From the NCBI GenBank assembly GCA_021234155.1, contig JAJEKV010000023.1, forward strand, positions 4,611,945-4,675,944: DNA of 64,000 nt. The letters are read 5' to 3'. A program made the translations under genes and the position numbers. The notes beneath the pieces are model-generated. The model saw only the letters and a program-made list of their open reading frames with translations, did no database searches and was not told where the DNA came from. This stretch comes from Isoetes taiwanensis. Its lineage: Eukaryota; Streptophyta; Lycopodiopsida; Isoetales; Isoetaceae. Shown here in pieces: positions 1-10,840 of this stretch (within the stretch, counting starts at the first letter, position 1; each line of letters starts with the position of its first letter).

Positions 1-922
1 AATGTATGGAGAAATAGAAATAGGATGGAAGTGCTTCATATGTCCTTATGGCAAAAATATATGCAGATGCTGATGGATAGGATGATGTAAACAGGGCAGC
101 AAAAACATGCTGGGGCAAAGAGAATAGTCTTGAACCAGAACCTGCCATGCAATGATGGCTTTAAGATCTTCCATGCTGTTTGCATATTAAGCAGTTTGCA
201 TACCATCAAATCTCTAAGTACTAAGCAGTTTCCATACCATCAACTAAGTCTTTTCATCAGAGAAAGTTTATATGAATATTAGGCATACTACTACTTCATG
301 TATCTTCTTACTGTAGAATGCAAATAAGCTTTTAATTTGCTTTCTGCCACAGAATTACTGGCCCAATCCCAAAGGCAATTGGATCCTTTAAGATCCTCCA
401 TAAATGTGAATGTTGTATTTTTACTTAAAGGGAGATTTGCCAGTAGAATGAAATTGTTGTGATGGATTACGTTAAGTTATCTTGGTCACCAATTTCTTTT
501 GTAATTCATTGCCCAACAGAAAGGGACTGTTTAGAAAATAGAGCTGCCATATTATCTAGCTTCCAGTGACCATGAGCCAAGAGATATCTTCTTAGTTGTG
601 CTTTTCTAAACCTATATAATACTGCTTCGATGGTGCCTCAGAATATTCCTGTCACCAAGGCACCAATCCCAGCCATTCATTTCGCGCTCATCTTGGCCAT
701 TCTCTCTGCGTTATTTCTTCCTCTGCAAGCAATCCTTAAGATTTCTTCCTCGGCAAGTAAGCCGTATTCTCCATCGCTGAATCAAACTAAAAAGTCCGAG
801 CTCGGGCTATGTTGTTGCAGCTGGATTGATGGAGATTTGCTGACAGCTAGTTTGAATTGCAACTACCGATGAGTATTAACCTGCATAAGTAGAGAACAAC
901 ATCTAAGCAAGTCCAGAAATCT
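1..922. other. non-coding stretch, no gene seen
   Basis: AT-rich sequence without a recognisable coding family, repeat or RNA gene. A short open frame at 630-872 encodes a hydrophobic segment followed by a serine-rich tail, but it has no homology I recognise, so I do not call it a gene. It could contain the promoter of the F-box gene that starts at 923. Confidence 0.5.
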
Positions 923-1295
923 ATGTCTACGGGCGAGCTATGGAGGGCCGTTGCTTGCAAGACTAATGACGACAACCGTGAAGATGGCAAGACAAAACTT
1001 ATATTGGATCTACCGTCTTCACGCAGGTAATCCCATCTCCTCATTTTTATTGATCTTTGGCCATTTTTCCTTAACCTAATGTTTTCTTTTGTAGCCTAGA
1101 AGCGAATAGCAAACGCAAAGATGAGCAGGAATTGACTCTGCAATCTAAGTTGGATCGGCTTCCTTTGCCCATGCTATAGACCATTCTGGCCCGATTAGAC
1201 GTTGCCTCCATATGCATTGCCTCCGCGTCAAAATTATTGTTGAAGTCATGTGCTTCACTGGCTCTGCACTATCTACCCCTCCCATATATATGGCG
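923..1295 (+). pseudogene. F-box protein, first two exons, with nonsense codon
   Basis: Two exons can be read. Exon 1 (923-1026) begins with ATG and ends at a GT donor (gtaatc). The 68-bp intron ends in a pyrimidine-rich tttcttttgtag, and exon 2 runs 1095-1295 to a second donor (gtaagg). The junction keeps phase, joining CGC AG to C CTA. Exon 2 encodes an F-box, the domain that binds SKP1 in SCF ubiquitin ligases: it starts DRLPLPML and continues TILARLDVASICIASASKLL, then SCASLALHYLPLPYIW. The pattern is closest, from memory, to plant F-box/LRR proteins of the FBL10 type. A TAG at 1177-1179 interrupts the first F-box helix where a sense codon such as CAG would be expected. No later LRR exons are recognisable, so this is a truncated relic or a decaying gene. 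The family call is firm for the F-box and tentative for the subfamily. Confidence 0.65.
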
Positions 1296-1299
1296 GTAA

Positions 1300-2216
1300 G
1301 GTTGCATTTCTTTTATGCACATCTTTTAAAAAAAGCTTCGCAAGTAAACACCCAATTAATTAAAATCTATTAGGACTCGTCAAGACTTCATAGAAATATA
1401 GGAGGGTAAAAGAAAGCTAGGGTGTCCTACATTTGGCCAAATGTAGAGTAAGAGATATATCACAATTAGAAGAAAGCGCATGTCATTATCAGGTGCTAAC
1501 ATGTGGGCACTGGCAGGAAGGCATCCCAGGGCAGACATGCTTCCGGAACCAACCAAACACTTGGTAAATGATTTTTGGTTAATCCACACCAAAACTTCCC
1601 CAAAGTACAGGGTCAGGGATGTCAGGAAGAAAAGGACACTTCCAATCCAGTTTTTGAACATGCCCCAGGTCAGTTTTAAGTCTTTTAATCCTCTTTGTTG
1701 CAAGCTCGATAGAAGCTAGCTTCTGTGCACCCTGGATAAGTATAGTAATCCGATTTGCATTCCATGCAAGGGATGTATCTGATATACATTGAAATACGTC
1801 CAACTACAATAATTATATTTTTACACTTGGAGGCACTGAGTGAGCTATGTTTAACAGGAAAAGTACTTGGATGTACTTCCAATCACATCCAATGTGGCAG
1901 AAAATGTGTTGAAAGTCAGGCTGTGTTTTTATAGTCTCGGTTTTTGTAGTTCCCAAGTACATGCTAGTACACTCTGAGCTTTCCTGATCTCAAGATACTG
2001 TTGAAAGATAGGGTAATACATTGATTACGTACATCTGTAACACAGTGACACTGTGTGAGACCTGGTTACATATTGAATTTTGTATGTACATCTGGAATGC
2101 GTTGGAGTACATTTTCTACATATTTATACATAGAACTAATGCAATATCTGCAACATCTTTGAATTCGTAAGTAGTTTTAATTTATGTTTTACTTATACAT
2201 GCTACTTTTTTCCTTG
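1300..2216. other. non-coding, GTAC-rich, with a MITE-like terminal sequence
   Basis: No supported gene. At 1404-1428 the sequence closely resembles the terminal inverted repeat of the MITE at 6980-7300 (both GGGTAAAAG....AGGGTGTCC), but I could not find the matching opposite end, so it may be a broken copy. From 1850 to 2120 there are many GTAC-containing words, a compositional feature shared with the interior of that MITE. Confidence 0.35.
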
Positions 2217-4017
2217 CTGAGTGAATTGTATGAGATGTTCAAAGATGAACATTCTGAAGTGAAGATTAGCGTCAAAATGTTCGAGCTGCTTAAGCCTACG
2301 AGTGTGAGAAGGTTGAAAGAGAGGAACACATGCTGTTGCGTGAAGCATGAACAAGCTTAGCTATACAGAAAAGCATTTAGCGTCCTAAGGAGCAAATTTC
2401 ATGCCAATTGTACATGTTCTTGTGGTGTTTGTACAGCAGATGAGAACAACGGCATCTCCCAAGCTCCTTCTAAAACATTTCAAAATGTTAACGCTGTGTG
2501 GAGAGCTACGGTCTGTGACAAGGAACGCGAAGAGTGGCATGGACTGTGTCAAGGGAGAGTGCCAGAGCTGTGGCACTGAAAATATTCAAATATGTCCTAA
2601 GGAGAAAGAGTCGCAGAATGAGAACATTGAATGGCAAGTTTACAAGTACGTGAACAAACCTTTCAAAGCTAGCACTTCAAGGAGGCTGAAGCTTGTTACT
2701 TAAAGCGGGAGTCCAGGTACATTGCTTGACAAGATGACCTTACAAAGTTCACTATTCACAACTTTTCAACAAGCTGGCAGAGCAAACAATTCAAGAAATC
2801 AATGCAAAATTTGAGGGATGATTCTGTTTTGTCAGTAATGGACTTTGCAGAGAACTATACTTTGGAGCCACTCAGGGAGTTTCAGTCCGAGCATTGGAAC
2901 AATGACCAGATAACTATTTTGGTACATGTAACCATGATGAAAGTCAATGGCGAGCTGAAAAAAACTGTTCATTTGTATGTTTTCGATGTTATGAAGCATG
3001 ATGCTTTCTTTGTTCAGGCTGCACTCAAGAAACACCATACTTGGATGATGCAAAAAGGTTTTGGCCACATCAAATACCATGTCATGTGGTCTGATGGGTG
3101 TGCTGCTCAGTTGAAGTGTTCTAGAGCCTTTTATTTGAATGTGGCCCAGTATTATAACAGGTATAGAATTAGGATGCAGTGAAATTATTTTGGCTCAGGC
3201 CATGGGAAAGGAGAACATGCTGGGCAGGCTGCTTTGGAGAAAAGGTTCCTTGCATACGAGCAAAGGAAAGAGAATGGTGTTCCGATTTTGGGTGCCAACT
3301 CTACTTGCAGTTTGCTCAGACAAAAGAAGTGCAAAATAGATAGAGTCATATGGGGGGTCATGGCAGAAGACATTAACAGGGACCCTCGTTCAGCTTGTGA
3401 GACATTGCCTGGTACTCTAGCTATACATTGTGTATCTGCTATGAATCCAGCTGACTCAACACTTGTCATGTATAGATCCCTGTCATGTTTTTGCAATGGT
3501 TGCTTGAATTTCGATGTGAGAATCTCCAGCATTGTGGTGCATGGAAGCTGCACAAACTAGAGCCTAGTTCGGCCCAAGTTGATAAGAACAAGAAGAGCTA
3601 GTTAGTTTTTATGCAACTGATGAGCAAGAACTATCCGAAGTACTCCAAATTGGAGACATATTTGCATCTTTTGCTGCTCTAGGGAATCATGAAAATGTTC
3701 CATACTTCATCCTCCTATGCGTGAAGGAGATGCATATTTTTCAGGAAGATGTGATTGACGACTATGGAAATAGAATGCTTGCTGATGACAGGGTTATAGC
3801 TGGTCATTACTATCAACTGCTACAAGGCACAAACCACAAGTACAAGTTATTGGATAACAAAATAGTATTGGTACTAGCTGAATCTGTAATTGGAGCAAAG
3901 TTCACCATGCAGCAGGTCAAGCATAAGTTGAAGGGGGCACGTGCAGCATATATGATCACACTTGAGGTGCATGACATGCTTATATCAAGCCTACCTGAGA
4001 TTGTTGAGTTATGTTGA
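2217..4017 (+). pseudogene. transposase-like (DDE/RNase H-fold) protein, decayed
   Basis: Spread over all three frames is one recognisable protein. In order: an N-terminal LSELYEMFKDEHSEVKIS segment (2217), a Cys-rich stretch with GVCTADEN, a C-x(4)-E-C-x(2)-C motif (about 2540), the core D-F-A-E-N-Y followed by FQSEHWNNDQ (about 2840-2900), SDGCAAQLK (about 3090), GSGHGKGEHAG (about 3194), a Cys-rich segment, and the end DDYGNRMLADDRVIAGHYYQ (about 3757). From memory this order matches an uncharacterised transposase-like family with D...D motifs, common in invertebrates. Damage is clear: TAG ends the first segment at about 2359, frames change near 2520 and 2700, TGA lies at about 2730, TGA at 3180-3182 replaces an expected Trp, and shifts occur near 3508 and 3600. 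The gene is dead. I saw no terminal inverted repeats around it, so its transposon class is unknown. Confidence 0.6.
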
Positions 4018-4432
4018 GAAAACTAGTCGATTGCTACAAGTTTTTTCTTATTTACTTATTTTTTAATCTGAAGTGCATTTTGATACTTCAATTTCAGTAT
4101 CACACAATATCTTCTATTTCCAAGCACAATGTAAATCAGAAAATATAAAATGTTCATCAATTGTGCATCAAGAAGTTAAACTATTCTGTGAACTTGTTCT
4201 GTTATAAAGGACATCAATAGCTTTTCTTTTGATTCATGAAGCAGAGCAGAAAGTGCAACATGTAGATCGATGTATGGAGACAAAAATTCTTGTATTAGAT
4301 ATCACAAGATATACAAGCTGGTCATATGAGATATGACATACAAGTCTGTTGTTCATGTTTTATATCAACATTAAATTACATTCAAAATCTGGCCACAACC
4401 GATGTGAAGCCAGTATATACTTTTCTGTTGTT
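4018..4432. other. non-coding gap
   Basis: AT-rich sequence between the transposase-like pseudogene and the phosphatase fragment. No coding family, terminal repeat or RNA gene seen. Confidence 0.5.
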
Positions 4433-4765
4433 TCAGTACGTTACTTTCTTGCAGCTTGTCCATAGCCTGGACATGCCATCTCTGTTCCTGTAGCCCTCTG
4501 GAAGCATTTGCCTCTCGACAGCTGTTGTTAGTATGTCGGTTGGGTTGCATAAAGGATTCTGCTCCACATACTGTTGCAGGTCTGGTGCTATCAACAAACC
4601 CTCTAGCCATGGTTTCAAAAGTGTCAAGAGACCTGTGTCTTCCACATCTTTTTCTTGCCATGAAGGTGGGCATATGCAATTTTTGTTGGGATTGAAAAAG
4701 CATCTTGTACTCGGAGTCGTCTACTATTAGTGTGTTGCTCTCATTCCTGTCTGGATACAAAGGCT
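4433..4765 (-). pseudogene. NLI-interacting-factor/FCP1-like phosphatase, C-terminal fragment
   Basis: Read on the minus strand, the segment starts with SNTLIVDDSEYKMLF, continues through NPNKNCICPPSW, then DTGLLTLLKPWLEGLL, APDLQQYVEQNP, and ends in a TGA at 4433-4435. This is the C-terminal half of the HAD-type NIF phosphatase domain, in which TL(L/I)(V/I)DDS is the last conserved acidic motif. The enzymes dephosphorylate serine residues, the best known target being the RNA polymerase II C-terminal tail. The N-terminal catalytic DxDx(T/V) motif is absent. One extra T in a run of five near 4690 breaks the frame between the two halves. The 5' side abuts the truncated copia element, and a short repeated word (cttcagata) occurs at the junction, so the copia insertion or a deletion probably removed the rest. 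Confidence 0.6.
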
Positions 4766-6817
4766 TCAGATACTCAATTGGCTTCAGATACAAAGGTTTC
4801 TCTTCAGAAGGTGCAATCTGGAAAGGCAGCTCCAAACAATGGCTTCCATCTAAAGAAGGAATTCAATTGTTTTACTTGTGGAGGGAGAGGGCATGTAGCC
4901 TCTAAGTGTCCCACACCAAAAAATTATGGTAAACCATCTAGAGGAAGAGGTGAATCCAGCATTGGAAGATCAGGCAGAGGTAGGGGTCGAGGCTATGAGA
5001 AAGCATACATTGCTCAAGAAGAACAAGAGGCTAAAACTAAGACAGAAGCAGAAGATGAAGATGAGGTATTAAGTGATTTTGCAGTTATCAATGAGAATGC
5101 ATGTGCTAATAATACTGATCATTTAATAGTTGATTCTGGAGCTGAAAGATCAATAGTCAAGGATGCTGAAGTCTTGAAGAAATTCTCCACTGCAAAATCA
5201 AGAAAGATCCAAGTTGGCAATGGGGCATTGCAAGATATTCAAGGAAGTGGGCTTCTCCAATTAAAAGACTTAAATGGAAATATCATAAATATAGAAGATG
5301 TGTTGTGTGTTCCAGCAATAATTAAAAATTTAATTTCAGTAAGTCAGTTATGTGATTTGGGATATAGAGTGACATTTGAAGCTGAACAATGTAATGTTTT
5401 TCTCAAAGATGAATTGAAGTTTTATGCAAAAAGAGTTGGCAACTTGTTTGAGCTAAGCAATCTCGTGCATTGTGGTGTAAATGCAATATCTGAAGTTGGT
5501 GTAGAACTCTGGCATAACAGATTAGCACATACAGATTACAAGAAATTAGAAGTTCTGCACAAACAAGGCCTTATAGATTATTGTGACAACAAAATTAACC
5601 ATATCTGTGAAGGATGTGCTCTTGGAAAGTTACACATGTTGCCATTTGCTAAAAGACAATCTAAAACACAGCAAACTTTGGAATTAGTGCATTCTGATTT
5701 GTGTGGCCCATTAAATGTGAGAGGTAGAGGTAACAAAAGATACTTCATAACCTTCACTGATGACCACAGTAGAAAATGTAAAACATATTGCTTGGAAAAG
5801 AAATCACAAGCTTTAAATGCTTTCAAACAATATGTGGCAGAAATGGAAAGGGAAACAGGCCACAAGCTAAAATGCATTAGATCAGACCGTGGAGGAGAGT
5901 ACTTGTCAATGAAATTTAGAACATACTGCATTACACATGGCATTAAAAGACAATTAACATGCAGATATACTTCTCAACAAAATGGGGTGTCAGAAAGGAA
6001 AAACAGGACAATTATGGATGCAATTAGGTCTATGTTAAAAGAAAGTGGCTTACCAAATAGTCTTTGGGTGGAAGCTTTGCAAGCTGCCATAGAAATTCAG
6101 AATATCCTTCCTTCTTCTGCTCTTCATGGAAATATACCAAATATTGTATGGAATCCCAAGGAAAAAATAGATTATATGAAATACAAAGTTTATGGCTGCT
6201 TGGTATATACTCATGTTCCTTTAGAATTAAGGAGAAAACTAGACAATAGAGCTGAGATTGTTTTTTTGGTGGGCTATGACAATGAAGCCAAGGGATATAG
6301 AGTATATAATCCAGAAACAAAGACCATTATAGTCAGCCAAGATGTTTTATTCAATGAAAGTGTATTATATAAACACAGATACAGAAAAGGGGTAAAAATA
6401 GTATCTAAAGTTACTGAGCCCATGGTTAAATTTGAGACTGATGAGACAGATGATTCAGAAGAGATTGAACAGGCTGTTCATAGTGAAGAAAATGAGCAGA
6501 ACACTCAGGAAAATGCAATAGAAGAAGAGAGTCAAATACCAGCAGCAGAAATTGAACACAAAGTCCCTGAGGTGGTACAAGAATCAAGACAAGAAATACA
6601 TGATCCAGGCAAGATTAGAAGGAAAAGGAAAACACAAGCAGAAAAATTAATTGAAGAAGCAAAATTAGAAGATGAGCAAGGCAAAAGTAGACGTATAGGA
6701 GCAGTAGAGCATGAGAAAATAATGGCTATTCTAGAAGATGAAATCATACCGCAGAATTTTGAAGAAGTTCAGGAGAGTGTAGACAAAGAAAAGTGGATGG
6801 CAGCTATGAGAGATTAG
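4766..6817 (+). pseudogene. copia gag C-terminus, protease and integrase
   Basis: One open frame (readable from 4730, copia-like from about 4770) of about 690 codons. It carries a CX2CX4HX4C zinc knuckle (CFTCGGRGHVASKC, 4868-4909), which binds RNA in gag, then the aspartic protease motif VDSGAE (Asp codon 5132), then the GAG-pre-integrase region (LWHNRLAH, about 5506). The integrase core follows with its catalytic Asp at 5696 (HSDLCGP), Asp at 5885 (RSDRGGEY) and Glu at 5993 (NGVSERKNR), so the DDE triad is intact. A glutamate-rich linker follows (about 6430-6760). The frame ends at TAG 6815-6817, where intact copia pol would continue into reverse transcriptase. The gag N-terminus is lost. 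Confidence 0.8.
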
Positions 6818-8532
6818 CTTAAATCATTTGAAGCAAGATTAGTTGCTCAAGGTTTTACTCAGAAAAAAGGCAGGGATTACGATGAAACCTACTCACCCAT
6901 AGTAAAACTCACAAGCATCAGAATTTTATTAGCCATGGCCAATGCGCTGAATTTAGAATTACATCATATATATGTCAAAGGGTAAAAGCATGTTAGGGTG
7001 TCCCTTAAAAAGTATTATTTAGTGACCAAAAAGGTACCTAAAAAGGTACCCAGGACTGGGTACTGGGTACCTGTGTAATATCTCAATAAAAGGTACATTC
7101 TAGGACTTTTATATATATTTTGATCTCCGGTAGCATTATCCTTATCTTAACTTTCAATATTAATGTGTCCTTGACTTTTATTTTGAACTTTTGTACTAGT
7201 TTTAATGAAAATAAAAATGAGAAAGTACCCAGGTCTGAAGTACCTAGTGTATGTACTTTTGCAGGTTCCAAAAGTGGTACACCCTAACATGCTTTTACCC
7301 CAAAACAGCATTTTTAAATGCAACACTTGAGGAGGAGGCATTTATGAGGCAAGCTCCAGGCTATGAGCAAGGGAAAAACATGATATGGAAATTAAATAGG
7401 GCTGTATATGGGTTAAAGCAATCACCAAGAGAATGGTACTTATGTATGAACCAATTCTTGCAAGAACATGGATTTGAGAAGTTGCAAAATGATGGCAATT
7501 TGTATAGATTCAAGCAAGGTGAAGAATATTGCATAATTGCATTGTATGTGGATGATTGCATTATGGTAGCTAGTTCAATCAAAATTCTAAATTTATGCAA
7601 GAGTATTCTGAAGTCACGGTTTCAAATGGCAGACTTAGGTGAACTAAAAAAATTCCTAGGTATAGAGGTAGTCAGGAATAGAGAGCAAAAATGGCTGAGG
7701 CTACATCAGGAAAAGCATGTAGAAAATATGCTCAAAAGATTCAACCTGTCAGAAGCAAAGCCAGCAAAAATTCCAATGGCTCCAAGACACAGATTAACCT
7801 ATGTACAAGATTCAACTGAAGAGGATACTGCAAAAATGGAAAACATTCCTTACAGGGCATTAATTGGATGTTTACTATACTTGGCTAATAATACTCGACC
7901 TGACATAGCTTATGCAGTCAACATTCTCAGCGGGAGAAATCATAATAACCAGAGAACATTGGGAGGCCGCTAAACGAGTCTTGAAATATCTCAAAGGCAC
8001 TCAAGGACATGGTATTTGCTTCAATTCAGAAAACCTAATCATGAAATGTTATAGTGATGCAGATTGGGGAGGAGACCTGCATACAAGAAGATCCACATCA
8101 GGATATGCAATATTTCTTGGTGGAGGGGTTATTTCTTAGAGATGTAAAAAGCAGGCTGCTGTGGCCATGAGTTCAGCAGAAGCTGAATATGCAGCAACTG
8201 CATTAGTTGTCAAAGAGGTAGTGTGGCTAAGAAGATTGTTAAATGAATTGTACTGTGAACAAATGGAGCCTACTGACATATGGACAGACAGCCAAAGCTG
8301 CATAGCAATAGCGAAGAATCCTGTGCATCATGACAGGACCAAACACATTGAATTGAGCATGCATTTCATACGAGATCTAGCTGAAAAGAAGGTAATTCAT
8401 ATGGAGTATGTTGAAACAAACAAGCAGGTTGCAGACATCTTCACTAAGGCATTACCAAAAAATAAATATGTATGCTTTAGAGCTGAGTTAAATGTGTCAA
8501 ATATACAGACTTATAAGCTGAAGGAGGAGTGA
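6818..8532 (+). pseudogene. copia reverse transcriptase and RNase H, broken
   Basis: After the TAG at 6815-6817 the RT frame picks up at [11 protein letters not shown] (about 6834). Roughly 35 codons that normally precede it are missing, which indicates an internal deletion. RT then continues to LHHIYVK (6979), is interrupted by the MITE 6980-7300, and resumes exactly as TAFLNATLEEE. The catalytic ALYVDDCIMV box is intact at about 7540-7570. A one-base shift near 7940-7955 moves the frame, and RNase H (CYSDADWGGD, about 8050) follows. TAG at 8137-8139 replaces an expected Trp, and the frame reopens at KKQAAVAMSSAEAEY. It ends at TGA 8530-8532, beside the purine tract and LTR start. Not functional. 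Confidence 0.8.
6980..7300. mobile_element. 321-bp MITE inserted in copia RT
   Basis: The ends are perfect inverted repeats of 22 bp: it starts GGGTAAAAGCATGTTAGG and ends with the reverse complement. The flanks are CAAA (6976-6979) and CAAA (7301-7304), a 4-bp target duplication. Removing 6980-7304 restores the copia reading frame through the conserved D/Y-V-K-T-A-F-L-N motif, which confirms the boundaries. The interior contains a GGTACC-rich hairpin (about 7030-7075) and no coding capacity. The superfamily is not clear, since a 4-bp duplication with GGG ends fits none of the standard classes neatly. Confidence 0.85.
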
Positions 8533-9365
8533 TGAGAATTCAGCATTATAAGTCAGTTGTGCATTCATGAGAAGTAGTGGCAGTGAATGCATTTAGGGAG
8601 CAAATGAGCAAATAATGATCTAAGTTGATTCATAAGTTGCTGAAGGTTGTAAACTATGTTGCATGAAGACTTGAGCTAATATGTCTGCCTATGAGAAGCA
8701 GTGGCAGTAGGCCAGACAATCTTGAGCATTATGCCATTATCTAGGGTACAAACATTGATTATTGGTTGCTAGTTTAATGCTCAATAGGAAATGCTTGTTG
8801 AAGAAGGAAAACCTAATGTTATCATTGTTAAGGTTGCAAGACGGCATTTAAATTGGAAAATAAGTTTCAATCTAATGGTAATCCTGTGGGATATTGTGAA
8901 GACGTCTCGTTCTTTAAGTTTATCCTATGGGATATATGTAGAGGTGAGAAAAAGCCCGGATTGGAAAGTAGATCGGCTCCTTAACCGCCGGATTCATCAT
9001 TAAGAAGAGGAGAACCTGTGATAACAATTTTAGACGGTGAAGTTAAGCGGTTGATCCGGCTCAGAAGAGAGAAAATGCTCAATCAACAGGGCTACAGTGA
9101 TCGGGTCAATGCCCGATGAACAGTAACCAAGCTACAGTGTTTAAAGGTTTAAAATTAAATGGTTTATTGACCTTAGAACCATTGTGATTGTATAATATTG
9201 GGTTACTTGTATAATCTAGTGGAGATTAGAGACCATATTGTGGCTCTCCACTAGATCTTCATTTGCACTATATGTGCTCAAGTAATTTTGAATTGGAAAA
9301 ATCTTGCTAGGCATTTCATCTATACATTTGTGATAATCATATTCTTGTCTCAAAAATCTATCACA
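8530..9365 (+). repeat. presumed copia 3' LTR
   Basis: The sequence begins TGATGAGAATTC directly after the polypurine tract aaggaggag, as an LTR should, and overlaps the pol stop codon. It has no coding content. The right end is a guess at ...TCTATCACA, because the 5' LTR has been lost and cannot be compared. It should hold the promoter and polyadenylation signals of the lost transcript. Confidence 0.45.
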
Positions 9366-9586
9366 ATGAAAAAATGTATATTTTATAATCAAATAGTGTT
9401 TAGCAGTGACAATGGGAATAGGCTTTCTCAGCCATATTTACTAGTACCAGGTGGTCTAATGGTTTCGGATGCGATATGAATGTGGTCTAACTCCTGAAGT
9501 AGTGCTCGGATGAGAACATCACGACGATCCTCCGCATACTTTGGTAAGAACTAGTTTCGGGTAATCTGCAAATGTGATAACCATAC

Positions 9587-10840
9587 TTAGATACTAAGTA
9601 TTTGTTTGCAAGACAAAAGGCATGAGACACTCATATTGGTAGTATTACCACACACGATTGTGTCTACAAACTTCTGCATATAAGCTGTAACATAGAGGCC
9701 ACATGAATCCCCATCTTTCTGCTGTGGACACTTATGAATCTTCACAACTGGTGAAGGGTTTTGTCCATGCTTCAAGAAAGTGGGACACTCGACACAACCG
9801 CATGTCATAGTGAGGATGTGGAGCCTGCAAAAGACCAGATCAACTCTATAGCAAATGAATGAAAAAAGCTGCTAACATGGTATCCAATCTACTCAATATA
9901 CTTTAATAAAAGGAGATGTGAAATACAAAATACCTCTTAAGTGTAACCATGTCAATGTTAATGTCCTCGGTAAAATTGAAGATCTAAATGTTTATGGGGT
10001 TCTTACTCTTAGTAAGGGTCATGTTGAAGATGGCCAAAGTGTGATGTTCAATAACATTACATAGCATTGGAATCATAATCCATCTGCACTTGAGCCAATT
10101 TATCCCTATAAGAGCTCCCTTTACAATATCTCTTCCACGCTCGAAGGCTGCCATAGATTTATCTTTTTCGCTTGCCTTGCAGTGTGCTGCGCCCGGTGGG
10201 AAGAACCAGACGTCGGTCTTCTTATCTGCAGGAACACAGAGCTGCAGGTATAGGTACCTATAACAAGTTGAAAAAGATGAAATTACTAACTTGACTTACA
10301 CATACAAATGAACAAGTTCAAAGTCCAGTACCTGGCATACATATCCACATTCCGGTTGGAAAATTTTCCAACATCCATGTCCAACACATCTTGTTTAAAT
10401 AAATAACACTCCATTTCAGGCAAAGATCCAGGAAAGATCCTTGCCTTCTTCAACTTCATCATTCGGTTGAACAAAACATCACATGGCGTGTATTCAGAAC
10501 TCCAGTCTGGGTTCAATGACCAGTACATTTACACAAATTCATCTACATTCGTCTACTACTATCCATAGTATTTTAAAGTTTTTAACTTAGATACTAAATA
10601 TAAATAAAAAAGTAAGATATATAGATCAAGTTACATGTAGAGATCATTCTTATGCTGTTCTGATACTGTTTTCTCGGAGTCAGTATCCATTTCCTTCCCT
10701 TCTTTTTCGGTTTCCTCACTTTTTAGATTCTTCTTAGGTCCTAAATCCTCGTCTTCAACCTCTCCAGATTTCTCATTGTCATGAATTTCAACCTCCTTTA
10801 CTATGTTAGAAGTAAGATTTGCCACAAAGTCAAGCAGCAT
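9587..10840 (-). pseudogene. Ulp1-like (C48) cysteine protease, multi-exon, one nonsense codon
   Basis: Ulp1 proteases cleave SUMO from proteins; related proteases are also carried by some plant transposons. On the minus strand four exon-like blocks are seen. 10840-10631 is acidic (VEDEDLGPKKN and similar). 10528-10302 encodes NPDWSSEYTPCDVLFNRMMK and more. 10257-9934 encodes WFFPPGAAHCK, KCRWIMIPMLCNVIEHHTLA and IFNF. 9824-9587 encodes HKCPQQKDGDSCGLYVTAYM and ends at a stop. The catalytic His is in EHHTLA and the nucleophile Cys in DGDSCG, preceded by the Gln-rich oxyanion motif. The 9933-9825 intron has gt...cttttgcag and keeps phase, and the 10301-10258 intron also joins in phase. TAG at 9984-9986 cuts the protease between His and Cys. 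The link between the first two blocks is not resolved. It could be a host gene relic or a transposon-borne ULP. Confidence 0.6.

Larger units (their letters stand above)
4766..9365 (+). mobile_element. Ty1/copia retrotransposon, 5'-truncated and defective
   Basis: The domain order zinc knuckle, protease, integrase, reverse transcriptase, RNase H is diagnostic of Ty1/copia. The 5' LTR and most of gag are missing: the element begins next to a phosphatase gene fragment and no sequence like the 3' LTR is found upstream. Pol has a nonsense codon, an internal deletion, a frameshift and a MITE insertion. The 3' side has a purine tract (aaggaggag) at 8521-8529 followed by a presumed 3' LTR. The right boundary is an estimate, because there is no second LTR to compare. 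Confidence 0.8.

Noticed and set aside
630-872. 80-codon ORF with hydrophobic segment, as a possible secreted peptide
   Set aside because: No clear signal-peptide cleavage site, no family and no transcript signal.
9452-9480. tRNA-like A-box word GGTGGTCTAATGG
   Set aside because: Looks like a tRNA D-arm, but there is no B box (GGTTCRANYCC) or acceptor pairing downstream.
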